A DNA stretch of 64,000 nt from Beta vulgaris subsp. vulgaris (Eukaryota > Streptophyta > Magnoliopsida > Caryophyllales > Amaranthaceae), in assembly GCF_026745355.1 (NCBI RefSeq), contig NC_079205.1:56315573-56379572 (forward strand), in the 5' to 3' direction. Positions 34,397 to 46,166 of this stretch are shown one piece after another; the first letter of the stretch is position 1, and the number at the start of each line of letters is the position of its first letter. Both the position numbers and the translations under genes were made by a program. The notes under the pieces are model-generated. The model was not told where the DNA came from, made no database searches, and was given only the letters and a program-made list of their open reading frames with translations.

Positions 34397-35600
34397 CCAA
34401 GTATTTGTAGTAAAATGAAGAGTTGGAGTATAATAGTATACAGTTCTACAAATAATAGTCATAAGAATCAACTAATACAATGTTTGTCAAACTATACCAG
34501 ATGAATGGTTACCAATGAAGAATTTTCCCATCTGGATCTGAAGAAACAGTGAGAAACTTGACTCGTTAGAAGAATAATAACAGTTACTATTTGCATAGGA
34601 TTTTAAATTTAACATACTATACAAATTTCAATTTTATTTTTTGTTTTTGAATAATCCTAAGTTTGAGGATACAAAAGCCACATGTTATCCACTATTGGTC
34701 ATGTGTAGGAACAAAAAAGAGATGAAAATTTAGACAAACAAAAATGAGAGTAAAATACTTGAATAACAAATTGTCTAAAAGAATAGCAATAGTTTCTTTG
34801 TCTAAAAGAAAACCTATAAATCTCAAATATTAAAAAAAGGAAAAACAAAGATAATATGTAAAAACTAGGGGTGATAAAGAGTCAAGCCTCTTCGCGAACA
34901 GTTCGAGCTTGGCTTGTTTAGATTTGGTCAAAGCTCAGCTCGAAGAAAGTTCGGCTCTTTAAGCTTCAAGCTCGGCTTGAGTTAGAATAAACTTAAATGA
35001 ACACAAGCCGAGTAAACCACAGTTCGGGCATGGCTCGATTGACAAGCAATCCTATGCATAAGTGGTAAAAACTTGAATCGTCTTATCATAGTTGATTTTT
35101 GTTTTTTCAAGGGGATCGTAGTTTATGTCTTCATAAGGGTGAATGTTCGTCCTAAAGGGATTACTTAGAGTAGAAATCACTCAATTTGAGGTAACAGATG
35201 ACCCTTATGACAAAAAATAAAGTGGACTTCCACTAATTAATTTACGGTAAGTCAATCCTATACAAGACTTTGATGTTATTAGACCAAATACTACCACTAG
35301 ACCGAGCGTTGCTTGGTCTTGAAAGTTTTAATTTAAGAGACTTAAAAAAGCATAACAAAATATTTTTGGAACTTTGTCGAATTCAGATATTTTAAATACA
35401 AATTTATGTTGCAGATTATATATTCGTTTCATTTACTCAATGTTATCTTTTTTCAAACACACCTAAAATGTCATGATTTTTTTTGTCTTTTTAAATAGAT
35501 TGTTATGCTAAACAAAATTGTTTATATTACTTTGCCACTTCAAGCTCATAATTACGTAAAATTGTTTAGAATATATATTCATGCAAGTGTTTTTTGTACT
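34397..35600. other. Intergenic DNA with hAT-like and SINE-like remnants
   Basis: 34868-35050 has AGGGGTGATAAAGAGTC and repeated GCTCGAG/AGCTCGGCTTG motifs like a hAT end. 35090-35330 on the minus strand has an A box (TCTAGTGGTAGTATTTGG) and an A-rich end, resembling the SINE at 47936. Both are degraded. Confidence 0.35.
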
Positions 35601-35604
35601 CCCT

Positions 35605-35802
35605 CCGTCCTTATTGATATTTTTAGTTTGACTTGTACATCTGTCAATGCACATCTTTGACTATCATTATATGTAATTAATATTTGTAAATATTATAAAT
35701 TTTTAATTTATCTTAAAGGATATTAATTTTAATATTATCAAAGTATAAATGGGAGGAATCAAACAAGACCCCGTATTACTATGTTTTTTCTTATATACTT
35801 AT

Positions 35803-35887
<85 letters not shown>
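35605..35887. repeat. Truncated CTCCGTCC MITE followed by a (TA)n microsatellite
   Basis: ACTCCCTCCGTCCTTATTG at 35598 begins a MITE of the GTCATGTGG family, which runs into an alternating TA tract of about 80 bp (35805-35887) in place of its right end. Confidence 0.65.
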
Positions 35888-35890
<3 letters not shown>

Positions 35891-35929
35891 GGCGAAAATT
35901 TTTAATTACATATATTCAAAAATGTGATG

Positions 35930-37325
35930 AAAATTTAAAACTAAGAAGGACCCATTTAGGACCCATGTACCCGCTAGACCCAGCGGATCTGAGTCTGAAA
36001 AATCTAGACCCATCGGATCTGGGGCGGGTCTGGGTCTGTGAAAAATAAACGGGTCTGGGTCCAGGTGGACCCGACCCTGACCCGCCCCATTGCCATCCCT
36101 ACATGGAAGTCTAGCTAGGGAGGAAGCACAAGAATCAAAGAGATAAGAGAGATAACAAGGAATATAAAAAGGAACCCATGTGATGAAGGAAAACTATAAT
36201 TTTTTGCACGCGATGCGTGCTTGAATTTTTTTTCAAAACAGAAACTCAATTTTCTTCGACATAAGAGTCAAAATTTGATTATTAGACATACAAAGTATAA
36301 TTATTTTTAGTTGTAAAATTTGATTGGATTAGTTTCTGTCACTTAAGTCTCTCACCATTCTTTTTGTTTTTTTATTTTTTATTTTTCAAAGTTAAATTCT
36401 TTGAACAAAATAGAAATTTTATTGAATTTATTTATGATTTCTAATATTATAATTTTTTAGTTGATTTTTGAATTAAGTACAGTACTTCGTAAATTGTAAA
36501 GAAAGTGGACACTTTGATTTCAAGTCAATTTTTTCATAGGTTGTAGTTTGTAAGTGAATTTTTAAGTTTTTGTAATATTCTTCATTTTAGTGATTTGCAT
36601 AATGTAAATTATGAAATTTTATGATTTTAGTTGACTTGTGAGAGTGATTGTTATAATTTGTAATTGAGAATGGGAAGGGGATAGTCTCTTCATTCGGGGA
36701 CACCATTGCTCCCCCCTTCCCTTATATATTAGAGATATGTTGTACTTTAATTCTTGAATGATATTTTACATAAACCTTTTTACCTTGATAACTAATCGCT
36801 ATTATATAATAGAAAAAGATAGGTCCAAATATATGTAAAAGTTTCATTATATATAGGAAACACTATAAAAAAGTAAATAATTTTTTTTCTCTATCTAACT
36901 TCTAAATTCTGATTTCACTACAAATACACCTCTTTTTTTATCATGACCCACCATTAATTGTGATTGGTTCTTGAGTATAGTGATTTGTAAGTAAATTTTT
37001 GTAAATGTTTGTGTATGTATTGACGTTCTAGGTTATTAGTTTTAGTATATATGTTAATTTTATGTTTTAATAAAGTTTCCTGATTATTTGAGTGATTTGC
37101 GTGATTTTATAACGTGATTTTCTCAATTGTATGAGTGGTTTATAAAGTTTTTTCTTTTAAGTGAGTTGTGAGTGAGTGTTGTAAATTAATTTTCGGTAGT
37201 TTTCTTTGAATGCCGATTTTGATTTTGACATTCCTTTTGTAATTTAGAAAGGGAAGGGGGGTAAAATAGGCGTTTCAAAAGAGGACACATTACTCCATCC
37301 TTCCCTTATATAATAGAGACATAAG
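35930..37325. mobile_element. hAT end and Helitron-like remnants
   Basis: 35940-36105: GGGTCTGGGTC-rich sequence ending CCATTGCCATCCCTA, a hAT terminus of the TAGGGATGGCAA type. 36200-37325: on the minus strand, TCTCTATTATATAAGGGA (37315) and TCTCTAATATATAAGGGA (36735) resemble repeated Helitron-like 5' ends. GCACGCATCGCGTGC near 36215 is a short GC-rich hairpin of the kind found just before Helitron 3' ends. No Rep/helicase coding is present. Assignment is tentative. Confidence 0.35.
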
Positions 37326-37604
37326 AGATTCAATGCCAAATAAAGTAACTTTGCATTTATGTTTAAACTTCAAACAATAATAAGAGTAACACCTATTTTA
37401 GAATGGAGAAAGTACTAGATTATTTCTCATCATTCATCTTGATAAAAAGAAGCAACAAAAATGTAAAGGAGTGGTAAATAGATCTGTTCTTTCATACTTA
37501 GCTTGAGGTTGTGGATTTGAAAATTAACATTGACAATAATCCTATTTGAATAGGAAAAGGTGACATGTGACCTATCACAATTCTTTTCCATACATTTTAA
37601 TTAT

Positions 37605-37924
37605 ATACTCCATCCGTTTCCTAAAGATCTTCCCATTTACTGTTCCTACAGATACCAAGAAAAATCAAGTTGTGTGGGGCATGGTGTGAGTAAAGTAGGA
37701 GAGAGAAAGGGGTTAAGATAAATAAACAAATAAAAGGGGTTAAAGTAGGAGAGAGAAAGGGAGTAAAATTGAATTAATAATGTAATGGTGGACCATATGA
37801 TAGTGACATGAGAGGGTAAATAGGGAAATTTGTTTTGCCAAATAAGGAATAAAGCAAAAGAGGGAAGATCTTTTGAAAACACCCTTAAACGGAAAGAGGG
37901 AAGACTTTTAGGAAACGGAGGGAG

Positions 37925-37956
<32 letters not shown>

Positions 37957-37957
37957 C

Positions 37958-37990
<33 letters not shown>

Positions 37991-37991
37991 T
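37605..37991. mobile_element. CTCCATCCGTTTCC MITE plus (TA)n
   Basis: TACTCCATCCGTTTCCTAAA at the left and TACTCCCTCCGTTTCCTAAA on the opposite strand at about 37927 are inverted repeats, both continuing into TCTTCCC. A TA microsatellite of about 65 bp (37925-37991) adjoins its right end. Confidence 0.8.
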
Positions 37992-38147
37992 TTTATATTT
38001 TAAATGATTTATAAAAAATATAAAAAAAATTAAATTATAAACATATATACAAATGTACAACTATCAAACAACCTTATTTACAATATGATATTACATTGAT
38101 ATAAATTCTTCCGTTCTCCATTCGACTTTTTTATATGGCAAAAGCTA

Positions 38148-38410
38148 ACGGAAGCCCCGGGGGCGCTAGATAAGAAATAAATATTGTTCTATTTAATTAC
38201 TCATATTTAAATAAAATAATATAATAATATATAATTCCAATACAATGCATTTAAATGCTTTGCATTTGAATTAAATGTTTTTCCCTTTTCTTTTGAAAAA
38301 CATTAAATGCTTTGCATTGGAATTATAAATTATTCTATTATTTTGTATAAATATGAGTAATTAAGTACAATAATATATTTCTTATCTAACGTCCTGAATC
38401 GTCCGTTAAC
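38148..38410. mobile_element. TIR/hairpin MITE
   Basis: GCTAGATAAGAAATAAATATTG then ATTACTCATATTTA at the left is mirrored by GTTAGATAAGAAATATATTA then ATTACTCATATTTATA on the opposite strand at the right (split for length). Inner copies of AAATGCTTTGCATT are also inverted. Superfamily not determined. Confidence 0.65.
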
Positions 38411-38737
38411 AAGAACTTTTTATATTATGTGTAATCATACTAATCATAACTAATTTCACCCAACAATCATCAAACATAAAAAAATTTCACATTATATTTA
38501 CATAAATAGATGCTCTTTTACAAATACTACCCACTCCCATAAAAAACTTCCACCAAATCATAAAAATTGGGCTTTATTATGACAAACTTAAAACCCCAAT
38601 GACATTTCATTTATTTGGGCTCTGTAATTAAATGGAAACTTCCTATGATAAAAGAAATGAAGTTTTAGAAGTCAACCTTATGCAGTCAATCAACCAATCA
38701 AATCTCAAACTTCTCTTATAAGCTTACGTCACTCCCC

Positions 38738-38746
38738 TATATATAC
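38738..38746 (+). promoter_or_regulatory. TATA box of the NAC gene
   Basis: CTATATATAC in a CA/CT-rich plant core promoter, followed about 30-40 bp later by pyrimidine-rich sequence (CTTAGTTTCTACATTCTCTC) where transcription probably starts. Confidence 0.6.
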
Positions 38747-38880
38747 ACTCACTCCTTAACAAAATTTCCTTAGTTTCTACATTCTCTCACCTCACTCGCC
38801 TCGCCTCCATTCACCATTTCACCCTCAAAAATCCTCTCGCATTTTTCTCTCTCCTCCGACTCGTCCAACGTTGAATTCAG

Positions 38881-39107
38881 GTGAATTTTACATTTCTAGG
38901 GTTTCAATTTTCCCCTATTTCGATTTCAAATTTTGTTCGATCATATTTGTTTCAATTCTAGGGTTTTTGTCGATTAATTGTTGTTTTGTTTCTTTGACTT
39001 TTTTTTTTAAGAAAATAATCGCTAGGGTTTGTTATTGTTTTGAAATTTGGGAGTGAAAGTTGTGATTTTTGTTGTTGATTGTATATGTTGATTGTGATGA
39101 ATTACAG
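38881..39107 (+). other. Probable 5'UTR intron of the NAC gene
   Basis: GAATTCAG|GTGAATTTTAC donor at 38881 and GAATTACAG|GTCTCC acceptor ending 39107. The interior is T-rich with no long ORF. Inferred from splice signals only. Confidence 0.5.
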
Positions 39108-39113
39108 GTCTCC

Positions 39114-39200
39114 ATGTCTTTTATCAATCTGAAGAAGAAAAATTTGTGGATTCTTTTGTTTGAGTTTTGTTTCTTCAAGAGAGGTTGGTGGGATTCGTAG
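39114..39200 (+). CDS. Candidate upstream ORF in the NAC leader
   Basis: ATG just after the predicted acceptor opens 28 codons (MSFINLKKKNLWILL and on to WWDS) and stops about 245 bp before the main ATG. Some plant NAC genes carry conserved regulatory uORFs; whether this is one needs comparison with orthologues. Confidence 0.3.
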   Translation: MSFINLKKKNLWILLFEFCFFKRGWWDS

Positions 39201-39445
39201 ATTTTCGTTGTCAATATTTTGTTATCAGAGAGCGAGTTTTCTGTCTTTGATTTCTCTCTCTCTGTATTGATCTCTTTCAATTGTTCATACGATCCGTCGT
39301 CGTCGATTTCGGTTATTGCTGCTGCAATTGCTCTGATTTAGTAGTGTTTAGTGAATTTAAGTTTCTGAATTTCCAAGTAGATTAAAAGGATCAAAAGAGA
39401 ATAAAAGAACAGCTTGTTCTTTGTTGGTGTTGATTTTTCGTCGTA

Positions 39446-40489
39446 ATGGAGGAGTTATTGGGTGGCAAGTCTCTTCCACCGGGGTTTCGATTTCACCCCA
39501 CGGATGAGGAGTTGTTTATGTATTATCTGAAGAGGAAGGTTTTGGGGAAATCTCTTGGTCCTGAGATGATTTCTGAGGTTGAGGTGTATAGGTTTGCACC
39601 GTGGGATCTCCCTGCGATGACGTGTCTGAAGACTAGGGATTTGAATTGGTATTTTTTCTGCCCTCGAGCGAAGAAATACCCTAATGGAGGAAGAGCCAAC
39701 AGGGCTACTGAATGTGGGTATTGGAAGTCTACTGGGAATGATAGGACTGTGACGTATAATTCCCGTCCTGTGGGAAAGATTAAGACTTTGGTGTTTCATC
39801 GTGGGAAGGCACCTAAGGGTGAGAGGACTGATTGGGTAATGCACGAGTATAGGCTGGAGGATAAGGTGTTGGCGGAAAGAGGTGTTCCCCAGGATTGTTA
39901 TGTCATCTGTAAGATCTATGAAAAGAGTGGTTTAGGACCGAAGAATGGGGAAAATTATGGGGCGAGGTTTGTAGAAGAGGAGTGGGACAGTGATATTGAT
40001 GATGACAACGTGCAGCAGGGGGATTTGGGACTTACGCTGCAAGATGTGGGTGGCGGTTGTAATGTTGATAGTCCTGACGGATCGTTTTCTGCTTTGACTT
40101 CTACCATGGGTACTCCAAATGTTGCTTCTCCCATGGATACTTCAACTCTCATTGGTGCTGCTGCTAATGTGGGACCTCCAAATATATTTTCTGCTTTTGG
40201 GGGTAATCCACATATTAGTGCTGCTTCTGCGGATACACCAACTACTGCTGCTTCCGTGGGTACACTAAATGTTACTGCTGCTTCTGCGGGTGCTTTGGGT
40301 GCCTTTGCTGAGGGCTCTCATAGTGCTGCTGCTGCTGCACCTGAAGAGGATGAGTTGGACAGGCTGTTGTCTTACTTTACTGAGGATGTTGGTGATATTT
40401 TCAAAGGGTTGGAAGATTTGACTGATACTTCTGCCCAGACTGATGCTGATTGGAATGATCTCTTCATTGAGATGGATGATCTAAGGTGA
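39446..40489 (+). CDS. NAC-domain transcription factor
   Basis: 347 residues, one uninterrupted coding exon. The NAC DNA-binding domain occupies about 10-160 with all five subdomains: [48 protein letters not shown] to [36 protein letters not shown] followed by [23 protein letters not shown]. The following [17 protein letters not shown] is characteristic of one NAC subgroup. The C-terminal half is low in charge and rich in Ala/Ser/Thr with loosely repeated TPN/SAG units (about 205-300), ending in acidic [20 protein letters not shown] and [12 protein letters not shown], a likely activation domain. No transmembrane helix is seen, so it acts in the nucleus. Most NAC genes have introns within the NAC domain; this one has none. 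Confidence 0.95.
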   Translation: MEELLGGKSLPPGFRFHPTDEELFMYYLKRKVLGKSLGPEMISEVEVYRFAPWDLPAMTCLKTRDLNWYFFCPRAKKYPNGGRANRATECGYWKSTGNDRTVTYNSRPVGKIKTLVFHRGKAPKGERTDWVMHEYRLEDKVLAERGVPQDCYVICKIYEKSGLGPKNGENYGARFVEEEWDSDIDDDNVQQGDLGLTLQDVGGGCNVDSPDGSFSALTSTMGTPNVASPMDTSTLIGAAANVGPPNIFSAFGGNPHISAASADTPTTAASVGTLNVTAASAGALGAFAEGSHSAAAAAPEEDELDRLLSYFTEDVGDIFKGLEDLTDTSAQTDADWNDLFIEMDDLR

Positions 40490-41401
40490 ATTACTCTATT
40501 ATGGCCCAATATAGGGCAACTATCTTAATCGAGTGATATTTCACTTAAAACCTATTTTAGATTATGCATAGTTTGTTGCTATTATGATGGTATTTGTGGT
40601 TTTGTGCTTTTAATTTTCGGTCAAATGATTTTGATCGTGGTATTTTGATTCTAAAGTGAAAACTCAACATTGTGTATAAGGGTTGAGGCATACCTATATA
40701 TGAGTATCTTGCAGTTTATTCTTCTAATAGTTTTTACATCCATATGCTAATTTTCATTTCTGATTGAAAATTTTAAATCGAGTTATGGCTTCGAAGAGAA
40801 TGTGACCATTTAGTAGCTTTTAGATGCAACAAAATTATCTGTTGAAGATCCATAGGGTCTTACAAGACATTTACAAAAGAGGCACTTTTTTTGGAAATAT
40901 CAAAGTGAAGCATTATTTCTAAATACAAACAGTCCTGACTTTGCTTGCATCTGGACTCATGAGTTCCAGTCCATGAACATGTATTGTAATCTGTATATCT
41001 CCATGTGCGTAGCATAATTCATGCTTCGATGGTGCGCTATTGTGCTGATTCTCTCATAACTGCGATTTCTTCCTCTAGCTCTTTGAGGTGCTTCAAGCAG
41101 ATAATTTGCACTTTTCTTTGGTGGGGGTGTGGGAGGAGGGGGTGATACTCTAGATAGTTCAACACCCAGCTCCTTCCTCATTGGGAATATTTTTAGTGAC
41201 GTTCACTTCCGTCCTGCTGCAGAATATCTTTTATAATTAGTGACGTTCACTTTTACTCTGGTGCACAATGTTTTTAGCCAGTTCTGAACAACCATTGTAT
41301 GGAACTCAGATCCACTATTGTGGAAGTTACCTTTCTGATGTTAAAGCGTGTGTCACTATCTGAGAAAGAGTTGCTAACTTTACCTGAAATAAGGTGGTTT
41401 A
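40490..41401. other. 3' flank of the NAC gene
   Basis: Contains the NAC 3'UTR and T-rich intergenic sequence. Two near-identical TTTTAGTGACGTTCACTT-like stretches occur at about 41190 and 41237. No further gene was seen. Confidence 0.4.
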
Positions 41402-41774
41402 GGCTATGTTTAGGTTACCTGAAATTTTCTGATCTGAACTTATCTGATCTGATCTGAATTTATTTTTTTCGATCTGAATTGATCTGATCTGATTACAGAT
41501 CTTATCTTTTAGATTTTTCTCAATATATAAGAAAAAATATAGTCATGTGAGGTCTTGTTTGATTCGTCTCAATGAATACTTTATTAATATTCAATTATTA
41601 TAATTTTTACTAATATGTAATGAAAGTTATTTAATACTAATATGATTTTTAAATATACTGATGTGATCTGAACTTATTTTTTCTGATCTGATATGATTAG
41701 AACTTATTTTTTCTGATCTGATATGATCTGATTAGATCTGAAATAAGCAAAAATAAGGTGAACTGGACGTAGCC
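41402..41774. mobile_element. Harbinger-like MITE with TCTGATCTGA repeats
   Basis: TTA at 41399-41401 and 41775-41777 flanks GGCTATGTTTAGG and GGACGTAGCC ends. Interior arrays of GATCTGATCTGAACTTATTT lie on both sides. A CATGTGAGGTCTTGTTTGATTC segment of another MITE family (41545-41572) is embedded. Similar in style to 31346-31527. Confidence 0.75.
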
Positions 41775-42960
41775 TTAGTATGAAGTTTCTAAGATATGTT
41801 TTGCGTGTTCGGATTCTCTCTATTTCATCCACTCCTTTATCGTAAAGTTAGATGATAACACCTGAGATACTAAAAATATGCTCAATTCATCGTGAAGAAT
41901 CAAATAGAAAGAAAGGTCAAAGCACTAGCTGTGAACATGTGGCGAGCAAATAAAAATGGTGGGAAAGTGAAGAAAAAAAATAAAATAATTAATGACCTTA
42001 ACTAAAAGGACAATCATTAGTTATGCTATTAGGAGATGGATTATCCACTCCTTTTAGGAAATAGAGAGAATCCCAGCACCTGATTTGGTTCTATCTAATT
42101 TGGTTTCATCTTAATTAAGCTTAATCTCTGTTATATAAGAGAGGGAGGAAGGAAGGTGGTTTTTTCATTTAAAAGTATTAAATTATCCTTAATGATTTAT
42201 TAGAATAAAAAATTTATAAAAGAAAACAATTTAAGAATTTCTTTTCATTTCAACTTTGCATTTTAAGTAGATATAAGACACTATTTTAAATTAATGCACT
42301 TATTGCGAGTATATAAGGCTAGTTTTTCTTTGACAGAAGTATGATCTATTCAGTGGAAGATTCATTTGATAAGATTTTCTATAAAGTCAGTTTGTTGGGG
42401 GTTTATAAACAATATAATTAGCTAATTGTTTTTGAGAAAACTTTGAACTTAGGTCATCATTTCCCAAGTGTAACAAGAATATCAGATCTGGTTTAGTTTG
42501 ATCATAAAATCAATCACTTGAAAATATAAAAAGGAATTTATTAAGCTATATATGTAGATCATGCACATTATTGGCTTATTGCGGTCCGGGGTGACACGGG
42601 AGAGATTGATTGTGCGCGCGTCTTGTTCCTACAATTTTAGCTTCAGTTAGTAGAAGTTCTGCTGATCTCTTACACGCTTCGACCACACTTACAAGATAGG
42701 CTTACAAAAAGATTTCTGCATACCCACAACACAACATTTAGTGATGGCAGAATATCCTATCGTCATTTATACACACATCTATAGTTTCTAAGCATCGTTA
42801 ATACAACCATGCAGAGACGATTAGTACACCCTTAAGAGTGCATTGAAGTTAGGATAGGATATTTTAAGTCTGGGTTTGGTTCAGAAAATCCTAATGGTCT
42901 GCTAAGGGGGAAATTTTGACTCAGAACGGTGATGAGTTTCTCCGAACATACCATGGTCTT
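41775..42960. other. Intergenic DNA
   Basis: Contains a Helitron-like left-end sequence at about 42122 (AATCTCTGTTATATAAGAGA), related to 22985. No gene was seen. Between 42580 and 42960 the base composition is more even but no frame stays open. Confidence 0.35.
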
Positions 42961-43028
42961 GTCACGAGCTGGACTCGAACCAGCGTGCTCCAGAATCATG
43001 ATCCGGGGTTCAACCTACCGATCGTGAC
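42961..43028 (-). tRNA. tRNA-like sequence, probably a pseudogene
   Basis: 68 nt on the minus strand fold as a cloverleaf. Acceptor stem GTCACGA/TCGTGAC 7/7; D arm GGT-AGGTTGA-ACC 3/3; anticodon arm CCGGA-TCATGAT-TCTGG 5/5 with one G-U; variable loop 5 nt; T arm GCTGG-TTCGAGT-CCAGC 5/5, holding a perfect pol III B box (GGTTCGAGTCC). Against a working gene: position 33 is C rather than U, the anticodon would be ATG, position 9 is C, and the D loop is short. It could be a decayed tRNA gene or a tRNA-derived repeat. Confidence 0.45.
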
Positions 43029-43342
43029 TTTTGGTTACCTGGTTCCACAACCAGCTTAAGTTGCTCTGAATCTAGATTATTTTCGTTAACATCTGTAGGT
43101 ACACCCGAATGTATCAAAACCATATTAAGATATTAATGCTAAAGTCTAAACTGTCCATATTGCATAAGTGGACCACAGAAAAGAGAAACCCATGTTTACT
43201 TTCTGTACGAAGGGGACTCCCCCTAGCACACAAAAAAAGAAGGCCGGTGGTACCAGGTACAGAAGCAGCTTTGGGTACATTACAAGTCTACAACTACAAT
43301 ACTAATTGCTACATGAAGGAGAACTGAAGATATCTTAAAAAG

Positions 43343-45256
43343 TTAAAATGGTGCAGTAAACACCTCTCTTAATGCCTCCAACCCATATTGCCGTCTAGTA
43401 TATGTTGGATATGTTTCTTCTTCATCTTCATACTCACTTGTTCCTGTTGTAGTTGTGTCGTCGCTTCCCGCGGTTGCCATTGGCGCCATACCCTACAACA
43501 AACGTTAAGTTGAGAGGTAATTTTAGCTACCTACTAATACTACATACACTCAGTTTAGATATCTTCATAGTATAATCTCTATATAAGCAAAAATAAACAT
43601 ATAAGGCCGAAGCTATGTGTTCCTTACGACCCAAACTTTAACATTTTCTTCACTTGCAAATACTCCTTTGTTGCATTTAAAATGAAACGGAAAAGTACAT
43701 GAGATTTTCGTTTCTTTTCGTTTTAAATGCTAAGATGCATAATTCAGTAGTTACAAATATTACCGCTCTTTGACTCTAATTAAGCAAACCTTCTACGTAT
43801 ACCTCTGTAAATATTTGCTTGGCTTCTTCCCTGGTCTTTGACTTTACCACGTACAAAGCTGCGTCCTGCGAATTCCATGTTGAAAGACAATTTTAATATT
43901 ACTCCAAAATGGTAAAAATTAATAGCTAAAAGTTACTTCAATTTGTATTTTTAGGGGATACTTCAACTTGTATTAGGTGAAAGACTGTAAATGAAAAAGA
44001 AAAGACTAACGGATATTAAAATTAATTGTCAAGATAATTTAACTAGCTAATTATTGGATAAAAAATAATAGGGAAATGACTTAACTGTTCAGCTTTAGTG
44101 TCGATGAATTTATTATTTGGTTCAACTCCTTGCTAATTAAATACACCTAGAATAATAAGCTGTAACTTTTCAACTAGAAAGCTATTACAAAAATCAAACA
44201 TGTTATGGACTAATGGTTAAGATTGAGGTGTTGTGAACGATCGTTTACTGGTTCAAATCTTTTGTACCGCCTTCATAGTTCATGTGAATAATAATAAAAA
44301 AAAGCTATTAAAAGAAAAAAAAAAAGCTAGCTTACCACTAGCTAAAGACCAACTTACTCTACCATGATAAACCTTTATAAAACCATATAAACTTAGTTCA
44401 AGCTCATAATATGGTCTTTCTAGGCCAACAAAACTTTTACTACCTATCAAATATCTTGTTGTGTTTGAAACAACTTCCTAATTTCAAAGCAATATACACT
44501 AATTATTTTATTTTCAAGTATGTGATATATGTCTTCTCATTTTAATCCCAAATTTGGTTCATTTGACAATAGAAATGTCTTTATCATATTAGTCTCAATT
44601 CAAAATAAGATTTCAACAGTAGGTAGAAATCACTTGTCGTACTCTAATTGATCATCATAACCTAATAGATAAAAGATTATTGAGGGAGTATTGAGTTTTT
44701 TTTTTTTTTTGTTAAAAGAGGATAAAATTTCACACGTTAGTTGATGAACGGAAAAACACAATTTCACACGTTGAATTTATATACTTAGATGAATAAGAAC
44801 CTTGTATATGTCATTTGTCAAACTCAATATAGTTTGCAGATTAGACTATAACTATTTAAAAGAGAGAAGGAAAAATCTTATGCATGCTTAAAAATTTCTA
44901 ATCACAAGATTATAAGGTGTAACGTCTATCATAGATCAAGCAACTTTACGTATGAGTTAGGAGTTTTTTTTGCTCCCATCAGAAACTCTTTGATAAGTTA
45001 AAGGATCTTGTCAAATTGACACTATTCACAGGTTAACCCGACCTGAGTTTACATACATATATTTTGAGATTAGGAAGATTAGGGGAATGGGAGCTAGGAG
45101 TATACATCTACCCAAAATAAAAAGGAAACATATGCTAATATACATACATACATACATACGTACCCTTGCAGATTGAACTTGTTGGAAATTAAGGGTTTTA
45201 GGCTCAGTTTCTATCGATGATTTTCTATCAATCCTCATAATTGATATTTCTGTCAT
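43343..45256 (-). CDS. Small acidic protein of unknown function, three exons
   Basis: Built from splice signals. Exon 1 is 45256-45164 (ATG, 31 codons, ends CAAGG before GTACGT). Exon 2 is 43865-43803 (after GCAG, 21 codons, ends ACAGAG before GTATAC). Exon 3 is 43492-43343 (after TTGTAG, 49 codons plus TAA). All joins are phase 0, giving 101 residues. Recognisable segments are TEPKTLNFQQVQSAR|DAALY, VVKSKTREEAKQIFTE, and a C-terminus with an acidic stretch (SEYEDEEETYP) ending REVFTAPF. The layout resembles a plant-specific family of small unknown proteins, but I cannot name it. No signal peptide or membrane segment. Intron 1 (about 1.3 kb) holds a SINE. A TATA box and two G-boxes lie upstream. 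Confidence 0.7.
44188..44300 (+). mobile_element. SINE in intron 1 of the small-protein gene
   Basis: tRNA-like A box (GACTAATGGTTAAG) and B box (GGTTCAAATC) about 40 bp apart, then an A-rich tail. Probable target duplication AAAGCTATTA at 44178-44187 and 44301-44310. Confidence 0.7.
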
Positions 45257-45339
45257 TTCTTTCTTTCAGATATTTATGAGAAAGTGAGAGAATTTTTAGT
45301 TTATGTGATAAGATAACAAAACTAGATAAGAGTAACATA

Positions 45340-45350
45340 CATATATATAA
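45340..45350 (-). promoter_or_regulatory. TATA box of the small-protein gene
   Basis: CCTTATATATATGTATG on the minus strand, about 85-95 bp upstream of the ATG at 45256. Confidence 0.55.
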
Positions 45351-45443
45351 GGAATAATATGCACTACTAATTTCTATAACTACTTAACTGCTTAAGCCGG
45401 TTAACCAAAAACTTTGCATAACGTGGTAAATTTGCTATCTGTA

Positions 45444-45480
45444 CACGTGGCAACTCAAGATGGAGTAGATTTGCCACGTG
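45444..45480 (-). promoter_or_regulatory. Two G-boxes (CACGTG)
   Basis: Palindromic CACGTG at 45444-45449 and 45475-45480, the second as GCCACGTGGC, with a third ACGTGG core at 45421. They sit about 100-135 bp upstream of the TATA box of the small-protein gene. G-box/ABRE cores bind bZIP and bHLH factors, so abscisic-acid or light response is possible (inference). Confidence 0.5.
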
Positions 45481-45499
45481 GCAGTAGCCGTAAAACTGA

Positions 45500-46166
45500 T
45501 CATTTTATGGAATTTTATTGATGTTGATGTTTCTCTACGTATATTGGACCGACGTATAATGGAAAATTATAATTTAAGAAAGATATTTTTTAGGTATATT
45601 TGCCTTGTTGGTTATTGCCTCGTACTAAACGAATTATTTGATGACACGATATTTTTGTCAAGTTTTTTTGAATGAAAAATAACTAAATTTTGACAAGTTA
45701 TAATGGTTAGCAAATTGGAGACCATATAATTGAACAAGTGCTCTACCATGGTGTTACGCGTGTAATCTTGTCATTGTTTAACATGTCCATTTATGTTGAT
45801 ACTTTGATGTAAACTTCTCTACGTACCTTCTCATAATATAATGTGACAAGTTGCGATGGATGTTATTGAATTTGCGAGTCTACATGCAGGGTTGTCTAAA
45901 ATATTAATTCATTAAGAAAAGCACTTAATTATAGGCATACTATAAGGATAATGTAATTAAAATAATAATAAATTATCTCAAAGAGTTATTAGGACTTCTA
46001 ATAATTAAGAGTACCTCATGTGTTATAGTTTATATACTACCTTAGATGGTAGGATGCATAGGAATAATTGCAGATCGTATAGACAATATAGACGTTCTAA
46101 AAAAAAAAAGACAATATGGACATGGAAGAAACAATTTTTTTTTTATGGGAAATAGCATTCCCAATT
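45500..46166. other. AT-rich intergenic DNA
   Basis: No gene, repeat end or regulatory feature could be supported beyond the promoter elements at its left. Confidence 0.4.

Noticed and set aside
39455..39844. 129-codon antisense ORF in the NAC gene
   Set aside because: Opposite strand of the conserved NAC domain.
42961..43028. Functional tRNA-His or tRNA-Met gene
   Set aside because: C at position 33, ATG anticodon, short D loop; kept only as tRNA-like.
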